Assembly (NCBI RefSeq): GCF_040610475.1
Contig: NZ_JBEXMJ010000009.1
Span: forward strand, 262,848 to 326,847
DNA length: 64,000 bases
Origin: Actinopolymorpha sp. NPDC004070
GTDB lineage: Bacteria; Actinomycetota; Actinomycetes; Propionibacteriales; Actinopolymorphaceae
Direction: 5' to 3'
Below, piece by piece: positions 1 to 8,067 of this stretch (its first letter is position 1; the number at the start of each line of letters is the position of its first letter). Below the pieces are notes generated by a model. That model had not been told where the DNA came from. It searched no databases and saw only the letters and a program-made list of their open reading frames with translations. The position numbers and the translations under genes are program-made.

Positions 1-344
1 ACCACGGGCGACACGGCCATCGGCAGCTCGATGAGGGCTGCCAGCAGCCTTTTGCAGGGGAACTGGTGACGTACGAGTAGGAGCGAGGCCCCGACCCCGA
101 AGGCGGTGTTGGCCCCGACCGCCCAGGCTGCGACGACGACGGTCACCCGGAATGCGTGCACGGCCTCAGGGGAGGTCAGGGCTGTGACGAACGGGCCGAT
201 CCCACCACCGAAGGTGCGCCAGGCGATCAGGCCGACCGGCAGAACCAGGAGAAAGAGCAGGTAGACCAACGCGAGCGTCCGCAGCCAGTACTTCGCAGCG
301 GTCGGCTCGGACGTGCTGACTCCCGTCCCTCCACCGCTAGCCAC
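1..344 (-). CDS. cysW: Sulfate ABC transporter permease CysW, 5' part only
   Basis: Membrane permease of the sulfate/thiosulfate importer, pairing with CysT. Only the first ~114 codons are present; the gene runs off the left edge. The GTG start at 344 overlaps the cysT stop by 8 nt. After a short polar N-terminus comes a hydrophobic helix (YLLFLLVLPVGLIAW) and later the segment LIELPMAVSPVV, the usual permease pattern. Neighbours cysT and sbp are upstream in the same direction, so it should be the third gene of the operon; the ATPase CysA is presumably beyond the window. Family assignment is by context plus sequence pattern. Confidence 0.9.
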   Translation of the reverse strand, partial: MASGGGTGVSTSEPTAAKYWLRTLALVYLLFLLVLPVGLIAWRTFGGGIGPFVTALTSPEAVHAFRVTVVVAAWAVGANTAFGVGASLLLVRHQFPCKRLLAALIELPMAVSPV

Positions 345-1230
345 GGCGAGCTCGCCAGCGTTGAACGAGGTCGAGGAGGAATAGTACGAGCAGGGCGACG
401 ACCAGCAGTACGGTCGACACTGCCGCGGCGCCGATGGGATCGTCACTCTCGATCTTGCCGAAGATGTTCACTGCCGCGACCTGGGTCTTGAACGGCAGGT
501 TGCCCGAGATGAGCACCGTCGAGCCGAACTCCGCCATCGAACGCGTGAACGCGAGCGCCGTACCTGCAATCATCGCTGGTAGCAGGTTGGGCAGGATGAT
601 CCGACGGAAGGTCAGCCAGCGTCCGGCGCCCAACGACGCCGCGGCCTGCTCCATCTCCTGGTCGAGTTCGAGCAGGACCGGCTGCACGGTGCGTACGACG
701 AATGGCAGCGTCACGAACAGCAGGGCGGCCACGACGCCGGCTCGCTTGTAGGCGAGGTTGATGCCCAAGGGGCTGTGCTGGCCGTAGAGCGCCAGCAGTA
801 CCAGCCCGGCAACGATCGTGGGCAGCGCGAACGGCAGATCGATCAACGTGTCGACGATGCTCTTACCCGCAAACTGGTCGCGAACGAGTACCCAGGCGAT
901 GACCGTCCCCATCACCAGGTTCACCACAGCGACGATCACCGAGGCGCCGACCGTGAGTTGTAGCGCTGCCCAGGAGTCAGGAGTGGTGACCGACCGCCAG
1001 AAGTAGCCGGGTCCGTGTCCGGCCGAACGCCACACGACAGCAGCGAGCGGAATGAGAACGATCAGGCTGAGATAGATCAGTGCCGTGCCCAGGCCGAGCG
1101 CGGTGCCAGCCCGGCCACGAAACGCGAGCCCAGCGTTCCGGCCGGTGCCGTCGGCCCGGGCCGACGGCACCGGCTCACCCGAGGTCGGGTCTCGGGGCTT
1201 GTTCGTGAGTTCCTGGATCGACTCCGGCAC
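337..1230 (-). CDS. cysT: Sulfate ABC transporter permease CysT
   Basis: Integral membrane permease (297 aa, GTG start) of the sulfate/thiosulfate importer. Hydrophobic segments include TALIYLSLIVLIPLAAVVW near residue 48 and a C-terminal stretch rich in L and V. The cytoplasmic EAA-type loop is visible as MEQAAASLGAGRWLTFRRII, followed by LPNLLPAMIAG. The phrase DLPFALPTIVAGL is typical of CysT. Only 4 nt separate it from the sbp stop, so the two are one transcript. Length is normal for the family. Expression should follow the operator site upstream of sbp. Confidence 0.93.
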   Translation of the reverse strand: MPESIQELTNKPRDPTSGEPVPSARADGTGRNAGLAFRGRAGTALGLGTALIYLSLIVLIPLAAVVWRSAGHGPGYFWRSVTTPDSWAALQLTVGASVIVAVVNLVMGTVIAWVLVRDQFAGKSIVDTLIDLPFALPTIVAGLVLLALYGQHSPLGINLAYKRAGVVAALLFVTLPFVVRTVQPVLLELDQEMEQAAASLGAGRWLTFRRIILPNLLPAMIAGTALAFTRSMAEFGSTVLISGNLPFKTQVAAVNIFGKIESDDPIGAAAVSTVLLVVALLVLFLLDLVQRWRARRG

Positions 1231-1234
1231 GGTT

Positions 1235-2269
1235 CTACTTCTTCACCGACACGCCCTTGTCGCGTTCGATAGCCGCGACCGCGCCGTTCTGGGTGTCGAA
1301 GAACTCCTTCATCACCGTTGGCCAGCCGCCCAGATCCTTGATCGTGAAGAGGCCTGACGGAGTTGGGAACTTGTCGGCACCGGGGACGCCGTGCTCGACC
1401 GGCCGGTAACCGTTCTCGACGAAGATTTGCTGAGCCTGCTTGGAGTGAAGGAAGGCGACGAACGCTTTGGCTTCCGTCGGGTGCTTGCTCTTGCTCGTCA
1501 CAGCGACCGGGTTCTCGATGAGGATCGTCGAGTCGGGCAGGGTGTAGTCGATGGCCTGGCCGTTCTGCTGGGCGAAGATCGCCTCGTTCTCGTAGGCCAG
1601 CATGGCGTCACCTTTGCCGGAGGTGAACGTCTGCAAAGCCTTCCTGGCGGAGTCGTCCTGGACCGGCACGTTCTTGAACAACCCGTTGAGATAGGTGATC
1701 CCGGCCGCCTTGTTCGCGCCCTTGTCCGAGACGGCGCCATACCCTGCCATCACGTTCCACCGGGCCCCGCCAGAGGTGAACGGGTTGGGCGTGATCACCT
1801 CGACGCCGCGCTTGGTGAGGTCCCCCCAGGTCCGCAGGTGCTTGGGGTTGCCCTTCCGGGTGGCGATCACGACCACGGAGTCGGTCACCATACCCTTGGT
1901 CGCATCGGTGTTCCAGTCCTTCGTGACCAGGCCGGCGTCGACGAGCCGCGTCATGTCCGGCTCCAACGAGAAGGCCACGACGTCGGCGTTCAGGCCCGCC
2001 GCCACTGCGCGGCTCTGGTCGCCGGATGCCCCATAGGACTGGGTGAAGGTGACGTTCTTACCCTCGGGCGTGGCCTGGAAGGCCTTGATGATCTTCTCGT
2101 AGGCAGCCTGCGGAGTGGAGTACGCCACCAAGGACAGCGACACCTTCTTGCCTTGCGAGTCACCGCTTCCCGAGGAGGCGTTCCCGCCACCGCAGGCTGT
2201 CATCACCAAGGCGACGACGGCAGCCAGCGCAGCTGCGGCCACCTGAGTTCCGGTTTTCGATCGTGACAT
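1235..2269 (-). CDS. sbp: Sulfate-binding lipoprotein
   Basis: Extracellular substrate-binding lipoprotein (344 aa) that delivers sulfate (or thiosulfate) to CysT/CysW. The signal peptide ends in the lipobox LVMTAC with Cys26 as the lipidation site. The mature part carries SYGASGDQSRAV and LNADVVAFSLEPD, recognisable sulfate-binding-protein motifs, and NPFTSGGARWN. Start ATG at 2269 follows a GGGG-type ribosome site (AGTAGGGGCGAAC). The 17-bp CCTA-N9-TAGG site lies at 2286-2302, 16 nt upstream of the start codon, so the whole operon should respond to sulfur supply. Symbols sbp and cysP are both used for this family. Confidence 0.93.
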   Translation of the reverse strand: MSRSKTGTQVAAAALAAVVALVMTACGGGNASSGSGDSQGKKVSLSLVAYSTPQAAYEKIIKAFQATPEGKNVTFTQSYGASGDQSRAVAAGLNADVVAFSLEPDMTRLVDAGLVTKDWNTDATKGMVTDSVVVIATRKGNPKHLRTWGDLTKRGVEVITPNPFTSGGARWNVMAGYGAVSDKGANKAAGITYLNGLFKNVPVQDDSARKALQTFTSGKGDAMLAYENEAIFAQQNGQAIDYTLPDSTILIENPVAVTSKSKHPTEAKAFVAFLHSKQAQQIFVENGYRPVEHGVPGADKFPTPSGLFTIKDLGGWPTVMKEFFDTQNGAVAAIERDKGVSVKK

Positions 2270-2285
2270 GTTCGCCCCTACTTAA

Positions 2286-2302
2286 CCTACTTTGCCGATA
2301 GG
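2286..2302 (-). promoter_or_regulatory. Sulfur-regulon operator site 1 (sbp operon)
   Basis: CCTACTTTGCCGATAGG, an exact CCTA-N9-TAGG inverted repeat, 16 nt upstream of the sbp start. Reading toward sbp, the distal arm continues TAGGTT, which fits an actinobacterial -10 (TANNNT), so a bound protein would block the polymerase. One of six sites in the first 14 kb. The regulator is unknown. Confidence 0.75.
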
Positions 2303-2462
2303 AAAAGTTAGCTCAGAGGTAGCCGTCACTCAACGAAGAAACATCCAATGGACAGGTTCGTCACGGCGCGCGACCAGTCGATGCGTAGAACCAACCCAGG
2401 CCGCCAACGGTCAGCCCTGAGTTGTGCGGGATCGCACCATTGTTCGTAGATAACCCATCTAA

Positions 2463-2479
2463 CCTAGTGAGTTAGTAGG
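2463..2479 (+). promoter_or_regulatory. Sulfur-regulon operator site 2 (FAD protein gene)
   Basis: CCTAGTGAGTTAGTAGG, exact CCTA-N9-TAGG, 36 nt before the GTG at 2515. The distal arm runs into TAGGAT, a plausible -10 hexamer, which would put transcription start close to 2487-2490. Sites 1 and 2 lie back to back between the divergent genes, about 160 bp apart. Confidence 0.72.
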
Positions 2480-2514
2480 ATTACGCGGAGCTATATGGAC
2501 ACGGGGGTGGAGGG

Positions 2515-3888
2515 GTGAGGTCGCGAGTTGTCGTAGTGGTGGGAGGCGGGTGCACCGGGGTCATGGTCGCCGTGGAGGCGCTGCAACGTACGGACGATCG
2601 TGTGGTCGTGGTCGAACCGACGTCCCGGCTGGCGCGGGGTGTGGCCTATGAGGCTGCGTCCCCTTGGCACCTGCTGAACTCGCCGGCCAAGTCGATGAGT
2701 GCCGACCCGGCCGACATGGACGGGTTCCTCATGTGGTGCCGGTCGCGGGGGATGCCGGTCCAGGCTGGAGATTTCCTGTCTCGCTTGGTGTATGGGGACT
2801 ACCTGGTGTCCGTGCTCGAGGCGGCGTCCGCGGCCGCGCCGGGAAGGCTGACAGTGCGCTCCGCGCAGGCTACCGCGACACGGCCGGGTGCGTCGGGGCA
2901 GCTCGTGGAGTTTGATCGCGGACCTGCCGTTCGTGCCGATCACGTTGTCCTCGCGCTTGGCAGTCCCCGGACGTTGTGTCCACGCACCGACGTTTGGTCG
3001 AAGGCGCCCGGCGGGCGGGTGGTTCACGTGTGCGACCCGTGGTCGCCGCAGGCGCTGGCAGCAGTGCCCAGGACCCGACCGGTCCTGCTGATGGGAACCG
3101 GCCTCACGGCGGTCGACGTGGCATTGACCTTGTTCAGGACGGGACAGAGCGCCCAGGTGACCGCGGTGTCGCGGCATGGACTCCTGCCGCGGACGCATCC
3201 CAAAGGCGAGACGAGGGCTCCGCTCATTTCCCTTCCACCCCGGCTGCCCTCGTCGCTGCCGGCCCTGATCCGGGTCGTACGCAGGTCTGCGGACCACTGC
3301 GGGGACTGGCGGGCCGTCATGGACGCCATGCGGCCGCGGCTGAACGAGGTGTGGGCCAGCCTGTCCGTCGCGGACCAGGAGCGGTTCCTCCGCCACCTGG
3401 CCCGGCACTGGGAGATACACCGGCACCGGATGGCCCCGACGGTGGCCGAGGAGCTCGCCGGCCTCCAGGCCGCCGGCGCGCTCCGGCTGCGTGCGGTAGG
3501 CCCGGACGGTCGCGATCCGCGCTCGGGGCAACGCTCGGGAGAGAGGATGACGCCGCCGGGGAAGGACGGCTTCGGTGCCACCGTCACCTGCACGGGTCCG
3601 GGTCGCCTTCCCGCCGCCGCGGACGGGCTGGTACGCACGCTGCTCGACGAGGGCCAGGCGCGGCTTGGCCCGCACGGGCTCGGCCTCGACGTGAGTCCGC
3701 ACGGCAACGTCGTCGGGCGCGACGGGCATCCGAACCCGCGGATGTGGTTGGTAGGTCCACTGCGGCGCGGCCGGTTCTGGGAGACCACGGCGGTCCCCGA
3801 GATCCGCGCGCAGGCCCGTGATCTCGTGACGGCACTGGCCTGCGGGCCGTCCGGACGAGGGCGCATTCCTGAGCTTGTCCCGCAGTAG
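2515..3888 (+). CDS. FAD/NAD(P)-binding protein of the sulfur regulon
   Basis: 457-aa flavoprotein with an N-terminal Rossmann motif (VVVVGGGCTGVMVAVEAL) and a second nucleotide-binding glycine patch, LLMGTGLTAVDVALTL, near residue 195. It fits the FAD-NAD(P)-binding family distantly related to flavin monooxygenases; the substrate is unknown. GTG at 2515 is the only plausible start. It overlaps the stop of a 7-codon ORF (ATG at 2495, MDTGVEG) that could couple translation, and lies just after GGGGGTGGAGG. The operator at 2463-2479 places it in the sulfur regulon. A second, longer protein of the same broad type is encoded at 11813-13786. It ends 78 bp from the convergent dioxygenase gene. Confidence 0.85.
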   Translation: MRSRVVVVVGGGCTGVMVAVEALQRTDDRVVVVEPTSRLARGVAYEAASPWHLLNSPAKSMSADPADMDGFLMWCRSRGMPVQAGDFLSRLVYGDYLVSVLEAASAAAPGRLTVRSAQATATRPGASGQLVEFDRGPAVRADHVVLALGSPRTLCPRTDVWSKAPGGRVVHVCDPWSPQALAAVPRTRPVLLMGTGLTAVDVALTLFRTGQSAQVTAVSRHGLLPRTHPKGETRAPLISLPPRLPSSLPALIRVVRRSADHCGDWRAVMDAMRPRLNEVWASLSVADQERFLRHLARHWEIHRHRMAPTVAEELAGLQAAGALRLRAVGPDGRDPRSGQRSGERMTPPGKDGFGATVTCTGPGRLPAAADGLVRTLLDEGQARLGPHGLGLDVSPHGNVVGRDGHPNPRMWLVGPLRRGRFWETTAVPEIRAQARDLVTALACGPSGRGRIPELVPQ

Positions 3889-3965
3889 ACAAACCAGGGA
3901 TTGTCACCTGTTCAGGCTTAGGGCGTGTCCTAGCCGCCCGCTGGTCGTCCGTACGGTCATGGACG

Positions 3966-4487
3966 TCAGGGGAGCGGATCCTGTTCGGGCTCGTCGGTCA
4001 CGTCGGTCCGTGCAACGCTCAGCCCGTTCGGGCCGTACCGGTAGTAGGTCATGCGGGTGAGGCGTGGCGCGTAGGCGTGGATGCTGATGGCGGGTGCAGC
4101 GTGGTTGTTGCGGACGTCGTGCACGTCGCCGACAGCGACCCGGCCGGTCTGCCCCGGCGTGAGGACCTGGGACGTGAGTGCTCCGCGCTCGTCGGGACGG
4201 ATTTCGTCGAGCGCGCCGGCGACCACCGTGAATGCCCCCGCGGACTCTCCGTGGTCATGCAGTTCGGTTGCCTGGGTGCTCAGCCAGGTGAGCAGCCACA
4301 CGTCAACCTGGTCGTCGGCGAACAGGCGTGCCCACCAGCGCTTCCCCGGCCGGAAGCGGACGAGCGGCCGCCATCGGGCGGTGTCGTCGGCCACCTCCTG
4401 GACGAGCTCGGCGAGCGAGGACAGGTCCTGCTGCGCGGTGCCGGAGACCATTCCGGTCGACGTCCTGGTGATCATCATCGGTTCCAT
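3966..4487 (-). CDS. Cysteine dioxygenase-type thiol dioxygenase
   Basis: 173-aa single-domain cupin of the cysteine dioxygenase family, which oxidises a thiol (cysteine, or 3-mercaptopropionate in some bacterial relatives) to the sulfinate using non-heme Fe(II). Visible: HDHGESAGAFTVVAG with iron ligands His77 and His79, a third ligand His123 in DVHDV, and the Ser135-His137-Tyr139 triad in SIHAY. Start ATG at 4487 has only a weak ribosome site; three in-frame Met codons lie close together, so a start at 4478 or 4475 is possible. The operator at 4538-4554 controls it. A cysteine-consuming enzyme in an apparent sulfur-starvation regulon is odd, so the true substrate may be another organic thiol. 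Confidence 0.88.
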   Translation of the reverse strand: MEPMMITRTSTGMVSGTAQQDLSSLAELVQEVADDTARWRPLVRFRPGKRWWARLFADDQVDVWLLTWLSTQATELHDHGESAGAFTVVAGALDEIRPDERGALTSQVLTPGQTGRVAVGDVHDVRNNHAAPAISIHAYAPRLTRMTYYRYGPNGLSVARTDVTDEPEQDPLP

Positions 4488-4537
4488 TGCAGCTGCTTGT
4501 GACTGAACTGGCCGGGTGGCCTCAACGAGCCGGGTAC

Positions 4538-4554
4538 CCTACCAGACCGATAGG
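4538..4554 (-). promoter_or_regulatory. Sulfur-regulon operator site 3 (dioxygenase gene)
   Basis: CCTACCAGACCGATAGG, exact CCTA-N9-TAGG, 51 nt upstream of the dioxygenase start. Toward the gene the distal arm extends to TAGGGT, a good TANNNT -10. Its CCTATCGG half is the same as in site 1. Confidence 0.75.
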
Positions 4555-4743
4555 GAAACTGTGATAGTCGGATGCTCCGACTCCAAACCCGGAAAGGTCT
4601 CTGATCGGCCGGCCGCTTCGGTCCGCATCGTCTTCACCGCTCCGGCGCTTGAGCTGAACAAGACCGGGTGGAGGGGAGAAGTGCGCGGGAGCAGCGGGTA
4701 CGCGGGCATCCTCATGCATCGGTGACCCTGCCGGGTCGGCGTC

Positions 4744-5856
4744 CTACTTCGAGGCAGGTCCTGACTCGGCATCGCGCTTGGCGACCTCCTCGCGGACGAT
4801 TGGAATGACGTACCGACCGAAGTCGATGGCGTCGCCGAGAAGGTCGTATCCGCGAGCGGAGAGGATGTCCACGCCCAGGTCGTAGTAGTCGAGCAGAGCC
4901 TGGGCGACCGTCTCCGGTGTCCCGACGAGGGCGTTGGAGTTGCCGGCGCCACCGGTGGCGGCCGCCGTCGGTGTCCACAGTGCTCGGTCGAAGCGCTCAC
5001 CCTCGGCCGCGACCGCGAGCAGGCGCTGTGACCCGGTGTTCTCGGGGGAGCTGAGCCGGTGCCGGCGGGTGAGCGGCGTGGTGCCACCGTTCGTACGAGC
5101 CTTGATGGTGTCCACCGTCCGGTGGGCCTTCTCCCACGCGAGTTCCTCGGTTGGCGCGATGATCGGCCGGAAGGCCACCTGGATCTTCGGGGTGTCGGTG
5201 CGGCCTGCCGCCCGCGCGGCCTGCCGGACCAGCTCGATCTGCTCGGCCGTCTGGGCGAGCGGCTCGCCCCACAGGCAGTAGATGTCCGCCTCGGCACCAC
5301 CGGCCGCGTAGGCCGCCGGTGACGAGCCACCGAAGGACACGCGAGGGCGGGGCTGCTGAACGGGGAAGACGTCGCTGACGAAGTCGGCGAAGCGGTAGTG
5401 CGGGCCCTCGTGGTCGAACGGCTCCCGGGTCGTCCAGGCCCGCTTGACGATCCGGATGTACTCCTCAGTCCGGGTGTAGCGCTCGTCCTTGGTGAGATAG
5501 TCGCCCTCGCGCTGCTGCTCGTGGTCGTTCCCACCGGTGATGAAGTGGACGGTCACCCGGCCGTCGCTGATGTGGTCCAGGGTCGCGAACGTCTTGGCGG
5601 CGAACGTCGGGATCGACAGGTTGGGCCGGTGGGCGATGAGCAACTGAATGCGCTCGGTCCGGGCGGCGATGTACGCCGCGGCCTGTGCCGGGTCCGGCGA
5701 ACCTGACCCGTACGCCGTCAGGATCCGGTCCCAGCCGTGGTCCTCGTGCGCGCGGGCCAGGCGAAGCGTGTAGTCCTTGTCGAAGCTGGCGCCGGACCGG
5801 GGCGTCGTCTCCGAGCCGTCGTTGGTCGCTGCGATACCGAGGAACTCGACCGGCAT
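4744..5856 (-). CDS. ssuD: SsuD-like FMN-dependent alkanesulfonate monooxygenase
   Basis: 370-aa LLM-class (luciferase-like) flavin-dependent oxidoreductase resembling SsuD, which uses FMNH2 and O2 to release sulfite from alkanesulfonates. Supporting motifs: AHRPNLSIPTFAAKTFATLD, HISDGRVTVHFITGGND, and FGGSSPAAYAAGGAEADIY followed by LWGEP, all at the positions found in SsuD. Length fits the family (~380 aa). Start ATG at 5856 has a strong GGGAGGGAG ribosome site. The mRNA should begin near 5896 with a 5'-terminal stem-loop (5875-5891), and the operator lies at 5901-5917. Reduced flavin could come from the reductase at 16867. Exact substrate is not determinable; other sulfonates or sulfones are possible. 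Confidence 0.85.
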   Translation of the reverse strand: MPVEFLGIAATNDGSETTPRSGASFDKDYTLRLARAHEDHGWDRILTAYGSGSPDPAQAAAYIAARTERIQLLIAHRPNLSIPTFAAKTFATLDHISDGRVTVHFITGGNDHEQQREGDYLTKDERYTRTEEYIRIVKRAWTTREPFDHEGPHYRFADFVSDVFPVQQPRPRVSFGGSSPAAYAAGGAEADIYCLWGEPLAQTAEQIELVRQAARAAGRTDTPKIQVAFRPIIAPTEELAWEKAHRTVDTIKARTNGGTTPLTRRHRLSSPENTGSQRLLAVAAEGERFDRALWTPTAAATGGAGNSNALVGTPETVAQALLDYYDLGVDILSARGYDLLGDAIDFGRYVIPIVREEVAKRDAESGPASK

Positions 5857-5874
5857 TCTCGTACTCCCTCCCAG

Positions 5875-5891
5875 GCGGGCCGACGGCCCGC
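5875..5891 (-). other. 5'-UTR stem-loop before the SsuD-like gene
   Basis: GCGGGCC and GGCCCGC form a perfect 7-bp stem with a 3-nt loop, ending 18 nt before the ATG and leaving the GGGAGGGAG ribosome site free. If transcription starts near 5896, the hairpin sits almost at the mRNA 5' end, where it could stabilise the message. Function inferred from position only. Confidence 0.5.
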
Positions 5892-5900
5892 GACCGAATC

Positions 5901-5917
5901 CCTACTATTCAACTCGG
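5901..5917 (-). promoter_or_regulatory. Sulfur-regulon operator site 4 (SsuD-like gene), one mismatch
   Basis: CCTACTATTCAACTCGG: CCTA-N9-TCGG, one base off the consensus arm. Reading toward the gene the core is AATAGTAGGGATT, nearly identical to the promoter cores of the two leader-peptide units (GATAGTAGGGAT). AATAGT is the likely -10. Confidence 0.68.
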
Positions 5918-6027
5918 AATTCGGTTCGGCCACCGCGATCCCATGGTGTGGACATGCCGGGACGCGGCAGCCGTCGAACCCGGACGGGATGTCCAGTTTC
6001 TGGGACGACGGTTGGCGTCCGGCAATT

Positions 6028-6044
6028 CCTACCTGGATAGTAGG
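6028..6044 (+). promoter_or_regulatory. Sulfur-regulon operator site 5 with promoter (ABC importer operon)
   Basis: CCTACCTGGATAGTAGG, exact CCTA-N9-TAGG. The inner GATAGT is a fair -10 and is followed, after 7 nt, by the ATG at 6049, so transcription probably starts at the ATG itself, giving a leaderless leader-peptide mRNA. Site 4 lies 110 bp away, facing the other direction. Confidence 0.75.
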
Positions 6045-6048
6045 GATC

Positions 6049-6147
6049 ATGCATTGGCGGCTCTTCCTCACCTCGCGGCGTGCCATCGATCTGATGCGGG
6101 TCGCGAGTGGTCTGTGTCCCTGCCCTCGGTGTCACAGCGACCGGTAG
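6049..6147 (+). CDS. Cysteine-rich leader peptide (32 aa)
   Basis: ATG at 6049, stop at 6145-6147. The peptide contains RRAIDLMRVASGLC and ends GLCPCPRCHSDR, with Cys codons TGT, TGC, TGT clustered near the end. It shares DLMRVASGLC with the leader at 13885-13959, and such short ORFs recur upstream of actinobacterial sulfur genes, where they are usually labelled putative leader peptides. Promoter spacing suggests a leaderless transcript. Slow translation at the Cys codons under cysteine limitation would be the signal. The 207 nt to the first structural gene contain self-complementary stretches (for example GTGCGCGCAC near 6220) that could form alternative hairpins, but no clear terminator was identified. 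Confidence 0.8.
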   Translation: MHWRLFLTSRRAIDLMRVASGLCPCPRCHSDR

Positions 6148-6354
6148 TTCTCACTGTCGTCAGTCCTTACTGTCGTACGCCACGTCACTTCGTCGACGGG
6201 GTGCGGCTCACCACCGCTGTCGTGCGCGCACCACGCGACTCGCACCTGCTCCCTCTTCCGTCCGGGTTCGTTCGGCTCCCCCAGCCCTGCTCGCCGGCTG
6301 GAGGTACGAACGTCTCGTCACCGCATTCGCCACTGTCCTACCGGAGGAACCCGG

Positions 6355-8037
6355 ATGTCCTTCCTTCCCTCACTCGCGCGCGGGGCACATACTCATGCCC
6401 CGCGCGGACACCGCCCCCTGGCAGCGCTTCTGGTTGCCCTGCTCCTGTGCGCGGTCGCGGGGTGCGGTACGTCCTCCGGTGGTTCCGGCTCGGCAGCCGG
6501 AGCGGACGCGAACGGATCTGACGCCGGCAAGCCACGCGCCGGGGGCAACGTCAACTTCGCGCTGTCGCTGGCACCGGCGTGCCCGGACCCGCAGCAGGCA
6601 ACCCAGAACATGGCCATCTACATCGCCCGCCAGGTCACCGACTCCCTGACCGACCAGGACCCGAAGACCGGAAAGATCGTGCCGTGGCTGGCGAAGTCCT
6701 GGGAGATCGGCAAGGACGGCAGGGAGTTCACGTTCCACCTGCGTGACGGGGTGACCTTCAGCGACGGCACCGCGCTCACCGCCCAGTCCGTACGGAAGAA
6801 CTTCGACTCGATCGTGCACGACCTCGGTGCGGCCGCTCCGCTGGCAAGCACCTACCTGTCCGGCTACCAGCAGACCCGGGTCTCGGACAAGCTGACGGCC
6901 ACAGTGGTCTTCGCCCAGCCGAACGCGCAGTTCCTCCAGGCGACCGCGACCCATTCGCTCGCGATCGTCGCCGACAGGACGCTCGCCACGCCACCTGAGC
7001 AGCGCTGCCAGGGAAAGGTGATCGGCTCGGGTCCGTTCGTGGTGAAGCGGTTCGTCCAGGGTGGCGACGTCGTCCTGGCCAAGCGCAAGGGGTACGCCTG
7101 GGGCTCGAAGGTCTTCGGCCACACCGGGGACGCCTACCTCGACACCATCACCTACAAGATCGTGCCGGAGTCCGGCGTGCGTGCCGGAAGCCTGGCCACC
7201 AACCAGGTGGACGCGGTCAGTGACGTGCTCCGGCAGGACGAGCCACAGATCGAGGGCGCCGGCGGGAAGGTGCTCACGATCACCAATCCGGGCGTGGTGT
7301 TCCTCCTGCAGCCGAACGTGTCCCGCGAGCCGCTGAAGGACGAGCGCGTCCGGCAGGCCGTCCAACTGGCGGTGAACCGTCAAGAGGTGGTTGACACGGT
7401 GCTCGGCAAGCACTTCAAGGCCGCCAGCAGCGTGCTGGGCCGGCGTACGCCTGGCTGGACCGACCTGTCCAGCCTGCTGAACCACGATCCGAACCGGGCG
7501 AAGGCTCTGCTCGACGCCGCCGGCTGGCGTGCCGGCCCGGGCGGCATCCGGGTCAAGGGTGGCCGGAAACTGACCATCGACGTGGTCTACTCACCCAACT
7601 TCAACGGCAGCCAGCCCGCTCTGGAGCTCGTCCAGCAGCAGCTTCGCCAGGTGGGGATCGCGCTGGAACTGCGGCAGGTCACCAACGCCCAGTCCAGTGA
7701 GATCGACCAGAGTGGTGACTTCGACACCTTCTTCTACAACATCACCCGCGCCGACCCCGACATCCTGCGCACGCAGTTCTCGACAAAGCTCGCCAACCGC
7801 GGCCGGCGCGCCCCCGACCAAGCACTCGATCCGCTTCTGGACAAGGAGGTCCGGACCCTCGACGAGGCGGGCCGGGACAAGCTCGTCGGGAAGGCGCAGC
7901 GGCTGCTGGTCGAGCACGGGTACGTGATCCCGATCTTCGAGTTGTCCCAGGCGATCGGGGTCAGCAGTCGCGTGCACGGTCTGCGGTTCGAGGCGTCGTC
8001 GCGGCTGCAGTTCTACGACACCTGGATCTCCCAGTAG
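6355..8037 (+). CDS. Peptide-type ABC transporter substrate-binding lipoprotein
   Basis: 560-aa extracellular solute-binding lipoprotein of the DppA/OppA type (SBP_bac_5). Signal peptide with lipobox ending at Cys37 (LLCAVAGC), then a Ser/Gly-rich linker. Family landmarks: LAKSWEIGKDGREFTFHLRD, GVTFSDGTALTAQSV, and KDERVRQAVQLAVNR. Start ATG at 6355 has a good GGAGGAA site. It heads a complete importer operon (two permeases, one double ATPase) behind a cysteine leader peptide and operator. This suggests the cargo is a sulfur source such as a thiol peptide or organosulfur compound; that is inference, since family members also carry peptides, nickel or opines. Confidence 0.9.
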   Translation: MSFLPSLARGAHTHAPRGHRPLAALLVALLLCAVAGCGTSSGGSGSAAGADANGSDAGKPRAGGNVNFALSLAPACPDPQQATQNMAIYIARQVTDSLTDQDPKTGKIVPWLAKSWEIGKDGREFTFHLRDGVTFSDGTALTAQSVRKNFDSIVHDLGAAAPLASTYLSGYQQTRVSDKLTATVVFAQPNAQFLQATATHSLAIVADRTLATPPEQRCQGKVIGSGPFVVKRFVQGGDVVLAKRKGYAWGSKVFGHTGDAYLDTITYKIVPESGVRAGSLATNQVDAVSDVLRQDEPQIEGAGGKVLTITNPGVVFLLQPNVSREPLKDERVRQAVQLAVNRQEVVDTVLGKHFKAASSVLGRRTPGWTDLSSLLNHDPNRAKALLDAAGWRAGPGGIRVKGGRKLTIDVVYSPNFNGSQPALELVQQQLRQVGIALELRQVTNAQSSEIDQSGDFDTFFYNITRADPDILRTQFSTKLANRGRRAPDQALDPLLDKEVRTLDEAGRDKLVGKAQRLLVEHGYVIPIFELSQAIGVSSRVHGLRFEASSRLQFYDTWISQ

Positions 8038-8067
8038 CCGTCGAAGCCGTCAAGGCCGGAGAGGTGC

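Noticed and set aside
2270..6354. SAM or other known riboswitch upstream of the sulfur genes
   Set aside because: The 5' regions are too short or lack the conserved helices and pseudoknot of SAM-type riboswitches; leader ORFs and the inverted-repeat site account for the space.
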